A DNA stretch of 64,000 bases from Tubulanus polymorphus (taxonomy: Eukaryota > Nemertea > Palaeonemertea > Tubulaniformes > Tubulanidae): assembly GCF_964204645.1 (NCBI RefSeq), contig NC_134030.1, forward strand, positions 5,950,278 through 6,014,277. The letters are read 5' to 3'. Position numbers and translations under genes: made by a program. Under the pieces are notes generated by a model. The model saw only the letters and a program-made list of their open reading frames with translations, was not told where the DNA came from and ran no database searches. Every line of letters begins with the position of its first letter. Position 1 is the first letter of the stretch. Shown here piece after piece: positions 1 to 11,298 of this stretch.

Positions 1-423
1 CTCTTGACGGATAATATTTCTAAACGTGAGATACAATTTGCGACTTCTCATAAAGCGCTACAAACATCCGCAAGCGATTTGTTACGCCATTAAATAGGTT
101 TAAGGTTTTACCCTTCGTCGAGTTTGTAATGAGCCAGCCTCGGTGATGTAATCATCAATACAAAAATAGGGAACACGGTGTAATTATCGGGAGGAAGGTG
201 ATAATGACCCGTCGCGGTTATTGTAGGCATTAGTCCACGGCGGCAGATGATGCCCCGGTCACTAAAACAGCACCGCTAGATTTGGTGCGAATCGATGATT
301 TGTGTAATTCCCATAAACTAAATTGAACCTTAAGTCGGATAATATCAAATTACATATGACATTTACGAGAAGAGTAATAGTCTCTAGTTTAGCAAATAGA
401 GCTCTAATTCTTATGCCCATGGT
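1..423. other. intergenic, nothing recognised
   Basis: I see no supported gene, RNA or repeat in this leading stretch. Confidence 0.5.
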
Positions 424-855
424 TTAAGTGTGAATCAATCTGATAATTTCTGATAGACCGGGATAATGTTTACTTGCAGGAGGTGAAAACACCGCCCTAG
501 CAGTTTCACCGTTTTTCGGAATTTGATAAGTTATAATACCATGGACTCTAAAATGAAAGTAAACGTTTTGGAGTCCATGGTAATTGTAGACGAGGTAATC
601 GTATTGTATATCTTTTGTCGATTTGTAAGCTGACGATGAAATCTTCGCCTTTCGGGCTAAATCGGAGAAGCGTACGATGGCGAAGAAATTGAGGAAAACC
701 ATTGCAATGTGTACCATCGGCCATCGGAATTCTTCACCATGAAGGCCAGTGAGAGATGCTACAGACCTTACGCTGCGCTTTGCCCTTCGGCGATAGGGGT
801 ATACATATTCCGGGGCTGTCGTTTCCTTTGTTGGTAAGCTTCGCCTAAATACCAT
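424..855 (-). CDS. hypothetical 143-residue protein (weak)
   Basis: This is an open frame with a true ATG at 855. An AT-run that could act as a TATA box lies about 35-45 bases upstream on the minus strand (near 885-897). The N-terminus is basic (RRRAKR around residues 22-27), followed by a hydrophobic stretch around residues 47-60 (MVHIAMVFLNFFAIV) and a Tyr-rich segment. I recognise no family. Chance open frames of about 120 codons occur elsewhere in this window, so length alone is weak support. It could be a small orphan gene, a fragment of a larger gene, or chance. Confidence 0.22.
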   Translation of the reverse strand: MVFRRSLPTKETTAPEYVYPYRRRAKRSVRSVASLTGLHGEEFRWPMVHIAMVFLNFFAIVRFSDLARKAKISSSAYKSTKDIQYDYLVYNYHGLQNVYFHFRVHGIITYQIPKNGETARAVFSPPASKHYPGLSEIIRLIHT

Positions 856-1589
856 TCGTTATTCAATTATACATCGGTGGCGTATATATATATATAATCG
901 CGTTGTCTTAGAATATACCCCGAAGGAAGCGCCGCGGTAAACGCGTCGTCGACAAAGAGACGTGCGACTGACGTTCAAGAAATCCCCGTCCATTTCATCG
1001 AAGCGCATATTAAGCCCATCAAAGTATTTAAATAATTATTCGAGATGGCCACGTCTTATGTACATTAATCATAAATGTAAACCTCAACGTTGTTAAAGCG
1101 AGGCGTGATTTAAGACAAAAGGATTCGCTTTTGCGTTCACCGATTCTCGTGTCGAATAATGCAACAATCATTGAAAGATTCAAACACTCGGTGGAATTTC
1201 ATTTCGCTATCACGTATACGCACATAAATCTCTCAAACTCTCACGTATATCAATTCATCGCGTCGGTTTCTAAATGGGGATTACAGCGAACTTCATAAAT
1301 AACGATCAAAGATTACGCGCCGTGTGTACGTGGACAGATATTCAGGGTTGCTTTCTATTTGAATTATGCATCACCTCCGATCAGCCCAGGTGGTTTTGAA
1401 TTCTCAGGGCTCCATGAAACAACCACAAGATACACCACGCGAATCTGAACAATTTCCAACTGATCTGAACCTTGGCATGATAAGCCTTTTTACAGTTTCC
1501 AATTAGACATTATAATAGGAATCTGGCTTCGATTTGTTGGAATCTGTACTCCTCCCAGGCCTATATTGACTAAACGGAGCTCAAAGCAT
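856..1589. other. intergenic, nothing recognised
   Basis: No reading frame, RNA gene or repeat that I can support is present. Confidence 0.5.
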
Positions 1590-1717
<128 letters not shown>

Positions 1718-2500
1718 TATATATATAAATCGGATTGTTCGATGCGCCGGATGTTGGCACAAATGAAATTTACTCTAGACGATGATGACGAAACGGCGTT
1801 TCTACTTTAATTCTTCTCGCCGCTCGAAGAGACGCGGAAAGTATTTTAGCTGATTAGATTTCGGTGTCGCCGCCGCGATATCGGATCGACTTCGTGTAAT
1901 GAGCCGGTGCCTATTGCTTTACGGGCCGCGTTCAGTTGAAGACGTGGGCATTTAGCTCGTCAATCGTGGCGGAAAACGCCTATTATACCGAGAGCGCATC
2001 AGATTAGCGCTGAATTGGCGTTGATTCTATCAGAATTATTACCAATATATCCAATTTGTTTTCTGAGTGGCATTACAAGATTTTCTCGTCGCAAAATGAG
2101 GCAAGAAAGCGTCAATTCTACCGTGATGAAGGCTCGTAGTTGTAAAACATGCGTTTGGTTGTTATCGTCGTTGAGATCTTCCTCTCCACTGGCTGCAGCG
2201 AGAAATACAGACGGCATCTCCTTTTCATTGAGATTGATCCACGCGGCGCATCATTTATGAAAAAGGAACGAGAAAATCAAAATACCTGTGAAACAATCGA
2301 CACTGTATTGCACTTAAGGGCTTTTTCTGGACGAAAGGCGATTTTATATCGCAATTACGATGGGAACTCTAATAGTTATCTATTATATGCTTATATTTGC
2401 CTTTTACAAGACAGTATCCCTATTACTTCTATATCTATTTCAGTTACAATCAATCAAACGTGCAATTATTGTCCTTGGGACAAAGGCACAGGCCAACAGT
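1718..2500. other. intergenic, nothing recognised
   Basis: Short overlapping open frames occur on both strands with no splice or family support. I see nothing else. Confidence 0.5.
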
Positions 2501-2574
2501 GGCCGGTTAGCTCAGTCGGTTAGAGCGTCGTGCTAATAACGCGAATGTCGTGGGTTCGACCCCCACACTGGCCA
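2501..2574 (+). tRNA. tRNA-Ile (anticodon AAU)
   Basis: This is a complete cloverleaf. The acceptor stem GGCCGGT pairs with ACTGGCC (one G-U) and the discriminator base is A. The D stem is GCTC/GAGC. The anticodon stem TCGTG/CGCGA encloses loop CTAATAA with anticodon AAT, read as IAU after deamination of A34. The T stem GTGGG/CCCAC has loop TTCGACC. Internal A and B boxes are intact and there is no intron. The sequence is identical to the copy at 6075-6148 on the other strand. A cytosolic isoleucine tRNA is clear. Confidence 0.97.
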
Positions 2575-4589
2575 AATCTTTTGGTCCCCGTCGGCCTAGT
2601 CTAAGTGAAATCTTTTCTTTGCAAAATTTAGGATTACTTTGGCTTTCCCTAATGCGTGGTCTTTGCCGGTGCAAAAACGCTTCATTCGTCGAACTGGCAA
2701 AGCGGATTTGACAAGCAATTCGATAACATAAAAGGTTACAACACTGCTATAAAATTGAAATTAATTAGTTGTAGGACTCGACAGAATATCGGCTTAACGA
2801 GAGATGAGATACCATTCGAAGTGTCGTAGAGTGTTAATTTCACCGAGTACGACGCCATGAAGATCTATTAACGTAATGGTTAAATCCAAGACATCAGTAC
2901 TCGATATTTTCAGAACGTAGCTGCTCAGCCCGAATCGGCTTAATGAGCGCCGTAAAAACTCTCACAACTTTATTCGATCAACTCGAGAATTTCTTTTTCT
3001 TTCGTTATTATCGCGGTCGGAATCACGTCGAATAGAATAAACGAAGCGGAATGATTGATACGCAATCGCGAAAAGTAGTAAAAAGGTTTTCGAAAACAGC
3101 GATCGATTGGTTTGATAGTTTTTGGCTTTCGAGAATAGAATAGCCTAGAATAGAATATGTTTTATTACTCGACAAAGACAAAGTTGCCCAAAGCATAAAA
3201 ATAAACAAAAAAACTATTTGAAAATTACAAGAATCAATGTGTAGAACAAGGAAAGTATATGGAAAGTATTTCAAAACACGATTATAATAACTAACTAACT
3301 TACAAACAGCTATAATGCGAGTGAAGGTGGCCCGCGCGCACCGTGGCAACAACTCATATGTTAGTAACAGATTTAAATTCAAATAAAAAATGCAGGAAAA
3401 TTCATAAACATATCGACACATTGCAGTTTTTACCAAATCCTTCAACTATTGGGTATGTGTTTACGCGCCCGTCTATTACTTTGCAGCGTGTTTCTCCAAA
3501 CAACTAATCTCAGAGTTGCGTCGTTATCGACGGTTATCGACTACACGCATGCGCCTCCATCATCATTGACGATTTTTTTCTCTCGTCAAACTCAATCAAG
3601 ATAACATTTAAGCCGAAGAAATATTTGCCGGGGGAGTATTAGCAGCACTAAAAGCCCATTTACGGCAATTTGTCGACGTTATCGGGGTTTGAGCGCGCGT
3701 GGAGACGAGTTAACGAGGGTTATACACCGACAGATATACCGTAGAATCGACGCCTAATTGACGAAAAGAAAGACGTTTTGTTGGTACCGGCGTGGCGTAC
3801 TATCGACGAGGCGCAGGAAACGATAGCCTATGAATACGCAAAATCGAAGGGATATTGACCAAACCAGTCCTCGTCAACATGTATTACCCCATTAAAGGAG
3901 AATCATTAAAAGAGAAAGGGGGATCTTTTTTAAATCGTAAAATAGGGATAACTTTCCCTCTATGTACCAATTTGATTCGATTTCCTATATTGTTACTTGG
4001 TGCGTCCATTACAAGCCCACCACACATGGGAAAGGAGGCCTGTTAAACCCAAGAAACTTCGCTTGGAATTAAGGTGCTGATTTTTACTGATAGTTGGACA
4101 ATTCGTTTTTGTATACTTGAGTACAGAACAATATGAAAATCATGCCTTAAAACACAAATATTTACAAGAAATGAAAGACCTGGCCACTTTATTTTCTAAT
4201 GAACTATATGTTAGTTAGTCATTCGTCATCGGCAAAAGTCACTGTCAGGCCACGGCGGCCATGATTGTGTATGCAGGAACATTTTTGCCTTTTAATTCGT
4301 GTTCATCATGGTTTGATTTGCCGAGGAGGCGTGAGGTTTATTCAATATAATATACTTCATCATTAGCCGATGATAACCGATAGCAGTTGTTATACGTGAG
4401 TCGGGTTTGTTATAACGATAATTAACGTGCGAATTTTGCGTCCCGAGAACGCTTTGTTGACTTAACTAACTAGAGCGCAATACAACGTCACGTTGACCAT
4501 AGATCATAAAACTCGTCCAAGAATCCAAGTCAAGATACAACCCAGACACTTGCGATGAACGTGTTACCTTTTCACACTGAAGATCATTA
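2575..4589. other. intergenic, nothing recognised
   Basis: The DNA is AT-rich. An open frame at 3023-3445 (minus) begins with TTG, is hydrophobic and low in complexity, and has no splice or family support. I see nothing else. Confidence 0.5.
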
Positions 4590-4730
4590 CAGTCAATAAT
4601 ATTTTTCTATACTGATAACTATCATTCGAGGGGTAGGCCTACTATGTGAGTCGATGTGCACTACGTCATCAATATTGGCGTTTCAAATTAGCAATCAAAG
4701 TTGTAAAAATTTACATTTATTTATCAATAG
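4590..4730 (-). repeat. dispersed repeat, end of a long-TIR element (copy 1)
   Basis: Read on the minus strand this matches the terminal region of the element at 34740-35529. Shared blocks are AACGCCAATATTGATGACGT, then GTGCACATCGACTCACA, then GATAGTTATCAGTAT. Only one end is present, so it is a solo or truncated copy. Confidence 0.7.
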
Positions 4731-5023
4731 ATTGCATTTCATGATATTTCTTTCTAATGAATTTGCACTTTTGATAATGAATTAGAATATTGTGTGGGTT
4801 AGTCCGCACCAGAAGATTACCGGTATATTCAAATTCGAATAAACTTTATTGATCCGCCTTTATATCATATTACTTTTATTAAATTATTCATTGTCGAAAA
4901 TGTCGGGTAATATGTTACTTTTCGAGGCGTCAATAAACCTTCAAGTTAGTTTAGTTTTTTTGTTACCATAAACTAGAGTTAAATAACTCTGTACGTGTGC
5001 TGAACGTTAAAACTAGGGTCAGA

Positions 5024-5115
5024 GTTAACCAGTGGATAGTTGACATAGTGAAAATAAAAATTGCATTGTTAACATCGTTTTGATCTAATGGTTTAACGAA
5101 CGTTTGAGAAATTGG
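5024..5115 (+). repeat. dispersed repeat related to 52700-52825
   Basis: ATAGTTGACATAGTGA, then ATTGTTAACATCGTTTTGAT and AATGGTTTAAC follow in the same order as diverged blocks at 52730-52815. This looks like an old copy of one small non-autonomous element; the ends are not well defined here. Confidence 0.45.
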
Positions 5116-6074
5116 CTTCTGATCTATAAAGCCAACCAGCGCCGATTGATAGTCAGTTCTATAGAAAAAGAAGAAAGAAAAAATACACTTCAACCCTATT
5201 CAACGTTAACAAATGACTATTCGAAGCAATTCACGAAATTCTACACGTTTTTTTTCAAACCGGTCCAGGAATCGTCCATCGCTTTCGGTGGGGTGTGAAC
5301 CATCCGCGAAAAAACCCCAGCCGCTCTGTGACATGTGGTATAGTGCGGTGATATCACGACAGATGATGACTTCAGGATTAGTGACTACACTGTTACTAGC
5401 TGCTGATTAATCTAGTTTACACTCTGGTTGATTCTATTTCTACGTCTGTTTTGTCATTAAGATTTGATTACTGGTGTATTTAGCGTTTCTCAGTCCAAGC
5501 ACGAATTCACCTCTCAATTTGTGTAATTGCCGACGCCGTCATCGCCAACTTTTGCCCACGTCGAAGCGACCCGACAGCCGCATGTGAATTTGCCGAAGGC
5601 GCTGTCTGCACGGAATTCATTTTTTTTGCAAATTTTCCATTTAAGCGAATTGATTTTCGGGGTCAAATTAATAACAGGTTGTTATAGGACACGTAGGTAT
5701 ATTGTATAAACTTTTGTATTGCTTTTCATCGAGTTCTATCGGGTCTGTTTTCCTAGTACTAGATATCAGTAGCGAGCGAGGCAAAGAATTGTATGAACCT
5801 TCTTCGAAATAAACTGACCACAGCAAAACAAAATTCATCATTTTGAGTAATGATGAATTTTGAAATATTTCGATGATAAACAAAAATACATTAATGATCA
5901 TACAAATCGATGTATTTCGAAAAATAATAGGCACGGACCGGCAAAGATCACGCATTAGTGGAAGCCAAAGAAATTCTGAAATTTACAAAGACAAATCACC
6001 AAAAAACTGCAGATACTAATGAATTTTACAAAAAAAGATTTAACTATCAAAATGAACGATGGGGACCAAAATTA
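5116..6074. other. intergenic, nothing certain
   Basis: A minus-strand stretch at 5214-5407 is open for about 64 codons but lacks a Met start and a convincing acceptor, so I do not call it. I see nothing else. Confidence 0.4.
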
Positions 6075-6148
6075 TGGCCAGTGTGGGGGTCGAACCCACG
6101 ACATTCGCGTTATTAGCACGACGCTCTAACCGACTGAGCTAACCGGCC
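6075..6148 (-). tRNA. tRNA-Ile (anticodon AAU), second copy
   Basis: The reverse complement is base-for-base the same 74-nt cloverleaf as at 2501-2574, including anticodon AAT and the discriminator A. It lies about 400 bp downstream of the glycosyltransferase stop codon, in the same orientation as that gene. Identity of the two copies suggests recent duplication or gene conversion. Confidence 0.97.
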
Positions 6149-6547
6149 ATTATATATCCGTCCCGACCATAGTATATAAATAATTTCAATAATAAGTATA
6201 TAAGTAAGTAATCGTAAGTGTCAACACATGGAATGGAATCGAATGGGATAGAAATAAACCTCTCGAATAAAGCGGGCAATCTTAACTAATTCCGTCGTTT
6301 TTGGCCTTAGACGAGAAAGGAAAAGTATGGGAGTTGTCGTGCAGTCGTTGATAACTAGGAGCGCGTCGACCCAAAAAAAAATAAAGCCCAGAGATTTATG
6401 TAAATTAATAATTGTTGTTTTTTTATTACAGCCACAGAAATAAGAACCGTCTTGTTCCAGACCAAACAATACACTGATGAAAGGAGAATTTTCGCAGCCA
6501 AATGAGCGTTAAGTAGAATGCGCTATGTAGAGTCAAGTAAGAATTTC
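6149..6547 (-). other. probable 3' flank/UTR of the glycosyltransferase gene
   Basis: Non-coding DNA between the GT32 stop codon and the tRNA. The pyrimidine and T runs around 6415-6425 are simple sequence. I could not fix a polyadenylation site. Confidence 0.35.
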
Positions 6548-7511
6548 TCATATCAAATCCGCGGAATTGTAATAGATAAATCTGTATATTTCACCGATAC
6601 TGGAATCCAGAGTTTTAATGTTCTCGGGGTCAGGTTCCGGTAACTTGTAGAATCTATGCCACAAATGGAACGTGTATTTCGATTTCCAATCGAATTTTAC
6701 GCCTTTGTGATAAATATCGTCGAGCACCTTGCGGTCCTTCCAGTACGGACTGTCCATCGTGTCGTATTCGATGTGAATGGTTAGTTTGTTACGAGCTGCA
6801 ACTTGAGCTGGAAGGAAGGTCGCGTGAAAGTCCCATTTGTAGTCGTTGAAATACATCTGCAATTCGCCCAACCAAAGCTCCATGAAAATTGATTTCGGTT
6901 TGGCCATTATGATGCCCGGATTCAGTCGTCTCGAATCGTAATAGGGCATCGTACAGTCGTATCTGAATAGCTCGTCGAACGGTTTCAGTACGACGATATC
7001 CGTGTCTAAGTAAACACCCCCGAACTCGATTATTTTTTGAATTCGAAGGATTTCCGACTGGTGTTCCTGAACGACGACGCTGCGGCCGCTGAACACCGAC
7101 GGTGGCGTGATCTGTTTCACTCTCAACACCGGCACCTTTCGTTTCATCTCGTCGAAATACTCACCGACCGGTACCGTGTTGCACCATAGGATAATCCTCT
7201 GCGGATTCAGATGCTTATAGGCGCTCAAGAAGCTGATGTAGTTGTGAAAACGAAATGTCGTTCCTTCTTTTGCGAGCCAAATATAATGCACGATGCGTGG
7301 CACTACCTCGAACGTTTTCAGGGGAGCCCACAGATGTGGCTTTTCCAGTTCGTCCGGAAATATCACCTGTTTACCGCCATTGGCGTAATGCGGTAACGCT
7401 ATCGGTTTCTTTCGATCGTTTGGACGATTATTCCGGTTCCTGTACGTGCTGATGATAATCATAGCGATCAAAATAACAGCGCAATAAAACACGCTTCTTC
7501 TCGTTTCAGAC
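6548..7511 (-). CDS. GT32-type Golgi glycosyltransferase, last exon (5' part not found)
   Basis: The frame encodes 320 residues and ends at TGA (6548-6550). The exon begins at 7511 after a good acceptor (TTTTCAG). It starts with one base of a split codon and then SETRRS, so the initiator Met must lie in an upstream exon that I could not identify. The GTG at 7492 is internal. Numbering from that Val: residues 1-16 are a hydrophobic signal anchor (type II topology), followed by a basic stem; VPRIVHYIWL is at about 64-73. HQSEILRIQKIIEFGGVYLDTD (split here as HQSEILRIQK and IIEFGGVYLDTD) spans 144-165, with the DXD metal and nucleotide-sugar motif at 163-165. HLWH lies near the C-terminus. This matches the DXD sugar-binding family of GT32, which includes alpha-1,4-galactosyl- and mannosyltransferases. 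The sugar and acceptor cannot be told from sequence alone. It is probably a Golgi lumenal enzyme. Confidence 0.88.
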
Positions 7512-8396
7512 CTGAAAATATAGGATTCATTCGATAGATTTCACTACGTGTATCTAATCAAGAATCTGCAAAATCTTGCTCAGCGGCCGGATCCTCTTCC
7601 TCGGAGCAGAACTAATCATAAAATCGAAGTATATCGCGTATTTGTGCGTCATTTTCCGGCGCGTCCTCCCTCAATAACCAGGAGAATCGATTTGCAATCG
7701 AATAAGATTTTCTTGGAAAATAAGTTAAGCGAAAATACACGCTTTAATTCAACCGAAGCATCTGATCTTCAAGCTTTAAATAATTATCCATTACCTCATG
7801 ATTTCCTCATTGAGTTGTTGATGTTCGGCGTCTTATTTCCGGACGGATATTTCTCCAGATCGGATGTAGATATATATATTCGACGATATAGGATATCTAA
7901 CACGTAGCAAGTAGCTCGTACATGTTGCGGTAACAGTTGATCATTATACTGAATTCGAGCGACAGCTTGTGTCCCGCGCCTGTAATGCTGTGATTTCCGC
8001 TACATCTGTCTCTCAAGTAGCGCAAATGTATATTCATTGCGCTAGTCGTTGTCTCGTATCCTCCCCATTCACTATGAATAGTTGTTACACTTATCTTCAG
8101 ATGCGTAGAAAATATCTTAAGTTTGAATTGGTCGAATCATTCCTACGTTTGCATCTTTTTCTTATTTCGACAATCTGTCTTACAGTCGTTGTTTGAGTGG
8201 TGATTTGTCGATCAAAATGTGTCAGATATTTTGTCGTCACACAATCGTATCAATTCACATATATACTACAGTCGTTTCTCTGTTGACTCAGTAATAGCAA
8301 ATCTTATTCATCATACTTTGCTTTGTACTCCTTTTTTTATCGATGGAAACCACAACCTATACTGATCACGTTTTAGTCTCGATGGACCAATGAAAA
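7512..8396. other. upstream intron/flank of the glycosyltransferase
   Basis: The missing 5' exon of the glycosyltransferase should lie here or beyond. A plus-strand open frame at 7548-7907 has no family support. I see nothing else. Confidence 0.4.
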
Positions 8397-8697
8397 ATAT
8401 CTGGTTATCTCCGAAATCAAAACAGGGAATAACCACACTCAAACGATGAGAACAGATATACAGATACCCCCCACCATATACAGATTAAAAGTTTCAAAAT
8501 CGAGAATTTACTTAATCAAAATAAATCAAACAGACACATTGGTCAGGTCTACGTCGTATAATTTTAATAAATTAATAATAATCTTTGATTGAATAAATTC
8601 TGGATTTTAAAAATGTGCATATATAGTGGGTTTTATCTCCACGTTTGAGTGCGGTTATTCTACTAATATCTGGTTATCTCCAAAATCAAAACAACAC
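8397..8697. repeat. element with direct and inverted repeats
   Basis: ATATCTGGTTATCTCC then AAATCAAAACA occurs at about 8398-8425 and again at about 8668-8696, as a direct repeat of about 28 bp. Between the two, AATAACCACACTCAAACG (8429-8446) is matched in inverted orientation by CGTTTGAGTGCGGTTATT (8642-8660). This looks like a degenerate mobile element or two nested ones. No coding is present. Confidence 0.6.
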
Positions 8698-11298
8698 TCA
8701 CTATTGACGAGATACACAGGGTTTCATTGTCGTGGCTCTAAGCGTGCCTTCTCTTTATTTAAAAACAAACAAGTTTCTTTAATATAAACAGGAATATAAT
8801 GAAGCAGATTACAACCCGGGTACAACTCAAACAGACACAAATGTAAATGGGACTATATAACCGTCATCAAAAAACCTAATCATGTAATAAGTAACTTTTA
8901 TTTTACTAAATAAAACAACACCGATTTTTATCTTATTAAAAAAAACAACATCGACAAACTCTGCTCATGTATTAACACCGAAATAGTGTGGTGACTCTAT
9001 ATGCAATACTCTGAATAGTTTAATGGTAATAACTATGCCTCATTTGATAGCCGACTGTAGACTCTGCAATCGTTATTGAAAAGAACGTTTGAATGATGAA
9101 TATAATATAACGTGTTTATCTACGCAATGACCGTCGTGAATCGCGAATGAAAAAATTAGTGACAAAACAACTATGAAAGCCCGTAGGATATATGAGGAAA
9201 AACGTATAAAATTCAAAATCAGCCGACTCACCGTAAAATTACTTTCGACCTTTTTTCACATGAATTATCCCGAAAGTTGAATCGTTAAAACACTCTTACA
9301 GACTGTCGTTTAATTTTTGCGTTGAAAGGATTTATATCTCCGGGAGCGATTCTATGTACAGTCGAAACACAGCTATACAATAATGTACATACACTAAGGG
9401 AAAATAGAAAATCTATCGAACGATTCAAAAACTTTTTAAAAAGTTAAAAAAACAACAACCATATCCAAACGATGAATATCCGAAAAGTGTGGGGATCATT
9501 GTCTCATTAGATGGATAAGAAATGAATGTAATGTACACGATTATAATCTGAATAGAAAAAATGATTAAAAGATTCAAATGACTAACGAATTCTGATGACT
9601 AAGGGGTCTAATCTTTTTTGTAGATTTCGCCGAAATGATTCGGTTGCGGTGGACACTAATTTACTTTCTACTTCAATATTTGAGCAAGTTCCATCGTGAA
9701 ACGACACGCTTTATAATAGAAAAAAAAATCGACCGATAATCGCAAGGATTATCATAATAATTAAGCGATCACTATTTCAATCGCGGTTCGTCGTAAATTG
9801 TAATTAACACGAACGAATTTGAAAATCACAGGGAGACCGACCATGAATAAGCCAAAACACTATACTATCAGTAATGAATTAGAAATTTAAAGAAATGTTG
9901 CCAAATTATAGAAACGTACTTATGGGTGATAGTTTATGAGGTGAGTAGAGAGATATATTGAAAGAACTTCGTAGAGATTAAAAGATTGAGAAATTGAAAA
10001 AACTGGATTAATTATTAGAATACTTCGAATAATGCTACAGTTCACCCTATTCTATATTGATAATGTTGAATCTAAATGGGTTTTGGTGTCTCCGGATCCC
10101 TAACCTACCCCGCAAATTATCATGCATATGTTTAAATGCTTACTACGTAGCTGGATAAACGACACTCAAGGTGAATTGCCATTCAAATTTGACTATCTAG
10201 TCCTATATACAACTAGGCGAAGGAAATCTGACTCATATAGCGTTGATAGATAGAAACTTTAGATAAACCGTTGAAAAGTCACGAAGATGAAAGAATAGTA
10301 AGTATGTATATATGTATATATCTATATAACATGATAATTTCCATAAAGGTAAGACCCTATCGTAATAGGATTTGATGATTGAAAAATGTCGATTTTTAGA
10401 GAAAGAGTTGTAAATATATGTACAGATAATATAATTACTGTTCACCAGTACAGCGCGAAAGGTTTTAAAAGAATGATAACATTAACAATATCGTTTATAA
10501 ATCCGCAATGTTATGGAGCACATAATATCATTATCTTATCATTTCATTATTATCTTAATGAACAGTGTTGAATTGCATCACGCGAAAAAAAATGTCCTTA
10601 GTCTACTCACTACATTACAGTATTAATCATACTTTGCATATTTTGGTATATTGTCACAGCAACTGGCGATAATATCGCGTGAGCGCAAACAGGACACAGA
10701 AATATTGACCTCCTGTCGGTCTGTTACATTCGTCCGAATTCACAGCTATCGTGCCGTCCTGGAAATATCACGATGATATAGTATTATACATCGTGTATGA
10801 TGCGGCGGATTTAACACCTGGGGCTCATGTCACAACTTGCAATCAATTCAAATCAACTTAGGAAACCCGTCCTGAGGCACGGGTATTTTTCTTGTCATCC
10901 ACGCGCATTCCTTGTCGCCCTTGCTGCCATTATTGACAGCAGTATTTTGCATTAATCCCTATTTAACAACTTCTTATCGAGAAGAAACTACTGATTATAT
11001 TCCACCTACTTGTGGCGACGCACGTGAGCTCTATTTCTTCAAATCGTTCTATTCAATAGGAAGGAGAGGTTCATTTTCTTCGGCGCTTGAACGTCACAGA
11101 CAGTCTTAAAAAGGCTGCATTTAATAGTTAATGGGTAACCTGAGGTTGTGTGATGTGATATAGGGAAAAAGTATCTATTATGCTTTGAATGTGTTACTAT
11201 CGTAAGTTGAGTGACGAATGATTCTAGACTTCGAGAAAAAAGTTTATAAGACCGTTGGCAATACATTTGGCACACACACAAATAAAAACCTTTTTCGA
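8698..11298. other. intergenic, nothing recognised
   Basis: AT-rich DNA with no supported gene, RNA or clear repeat family. Confidence 0.5.

Noticed and set aside
3023-3445. 140-codon open frame on the minus strand
   Set aside because: It begins at TTG, is AT-rich and hydrophobic by composition, and has no acceptor, donor or family feature.
5214-5407. 64-codon open stretch on the minus strand with WGFFADGSHPTESDG
   Set aside because: No Met, no convincing acceptor and no partner exon; such lengths arise by chance here.
7548-7907. 119-codon plus-strand open frame upstream of the glycosyltransferase
   Set aside because: No family resemblance and opposite strand to the gene; length is within the background.
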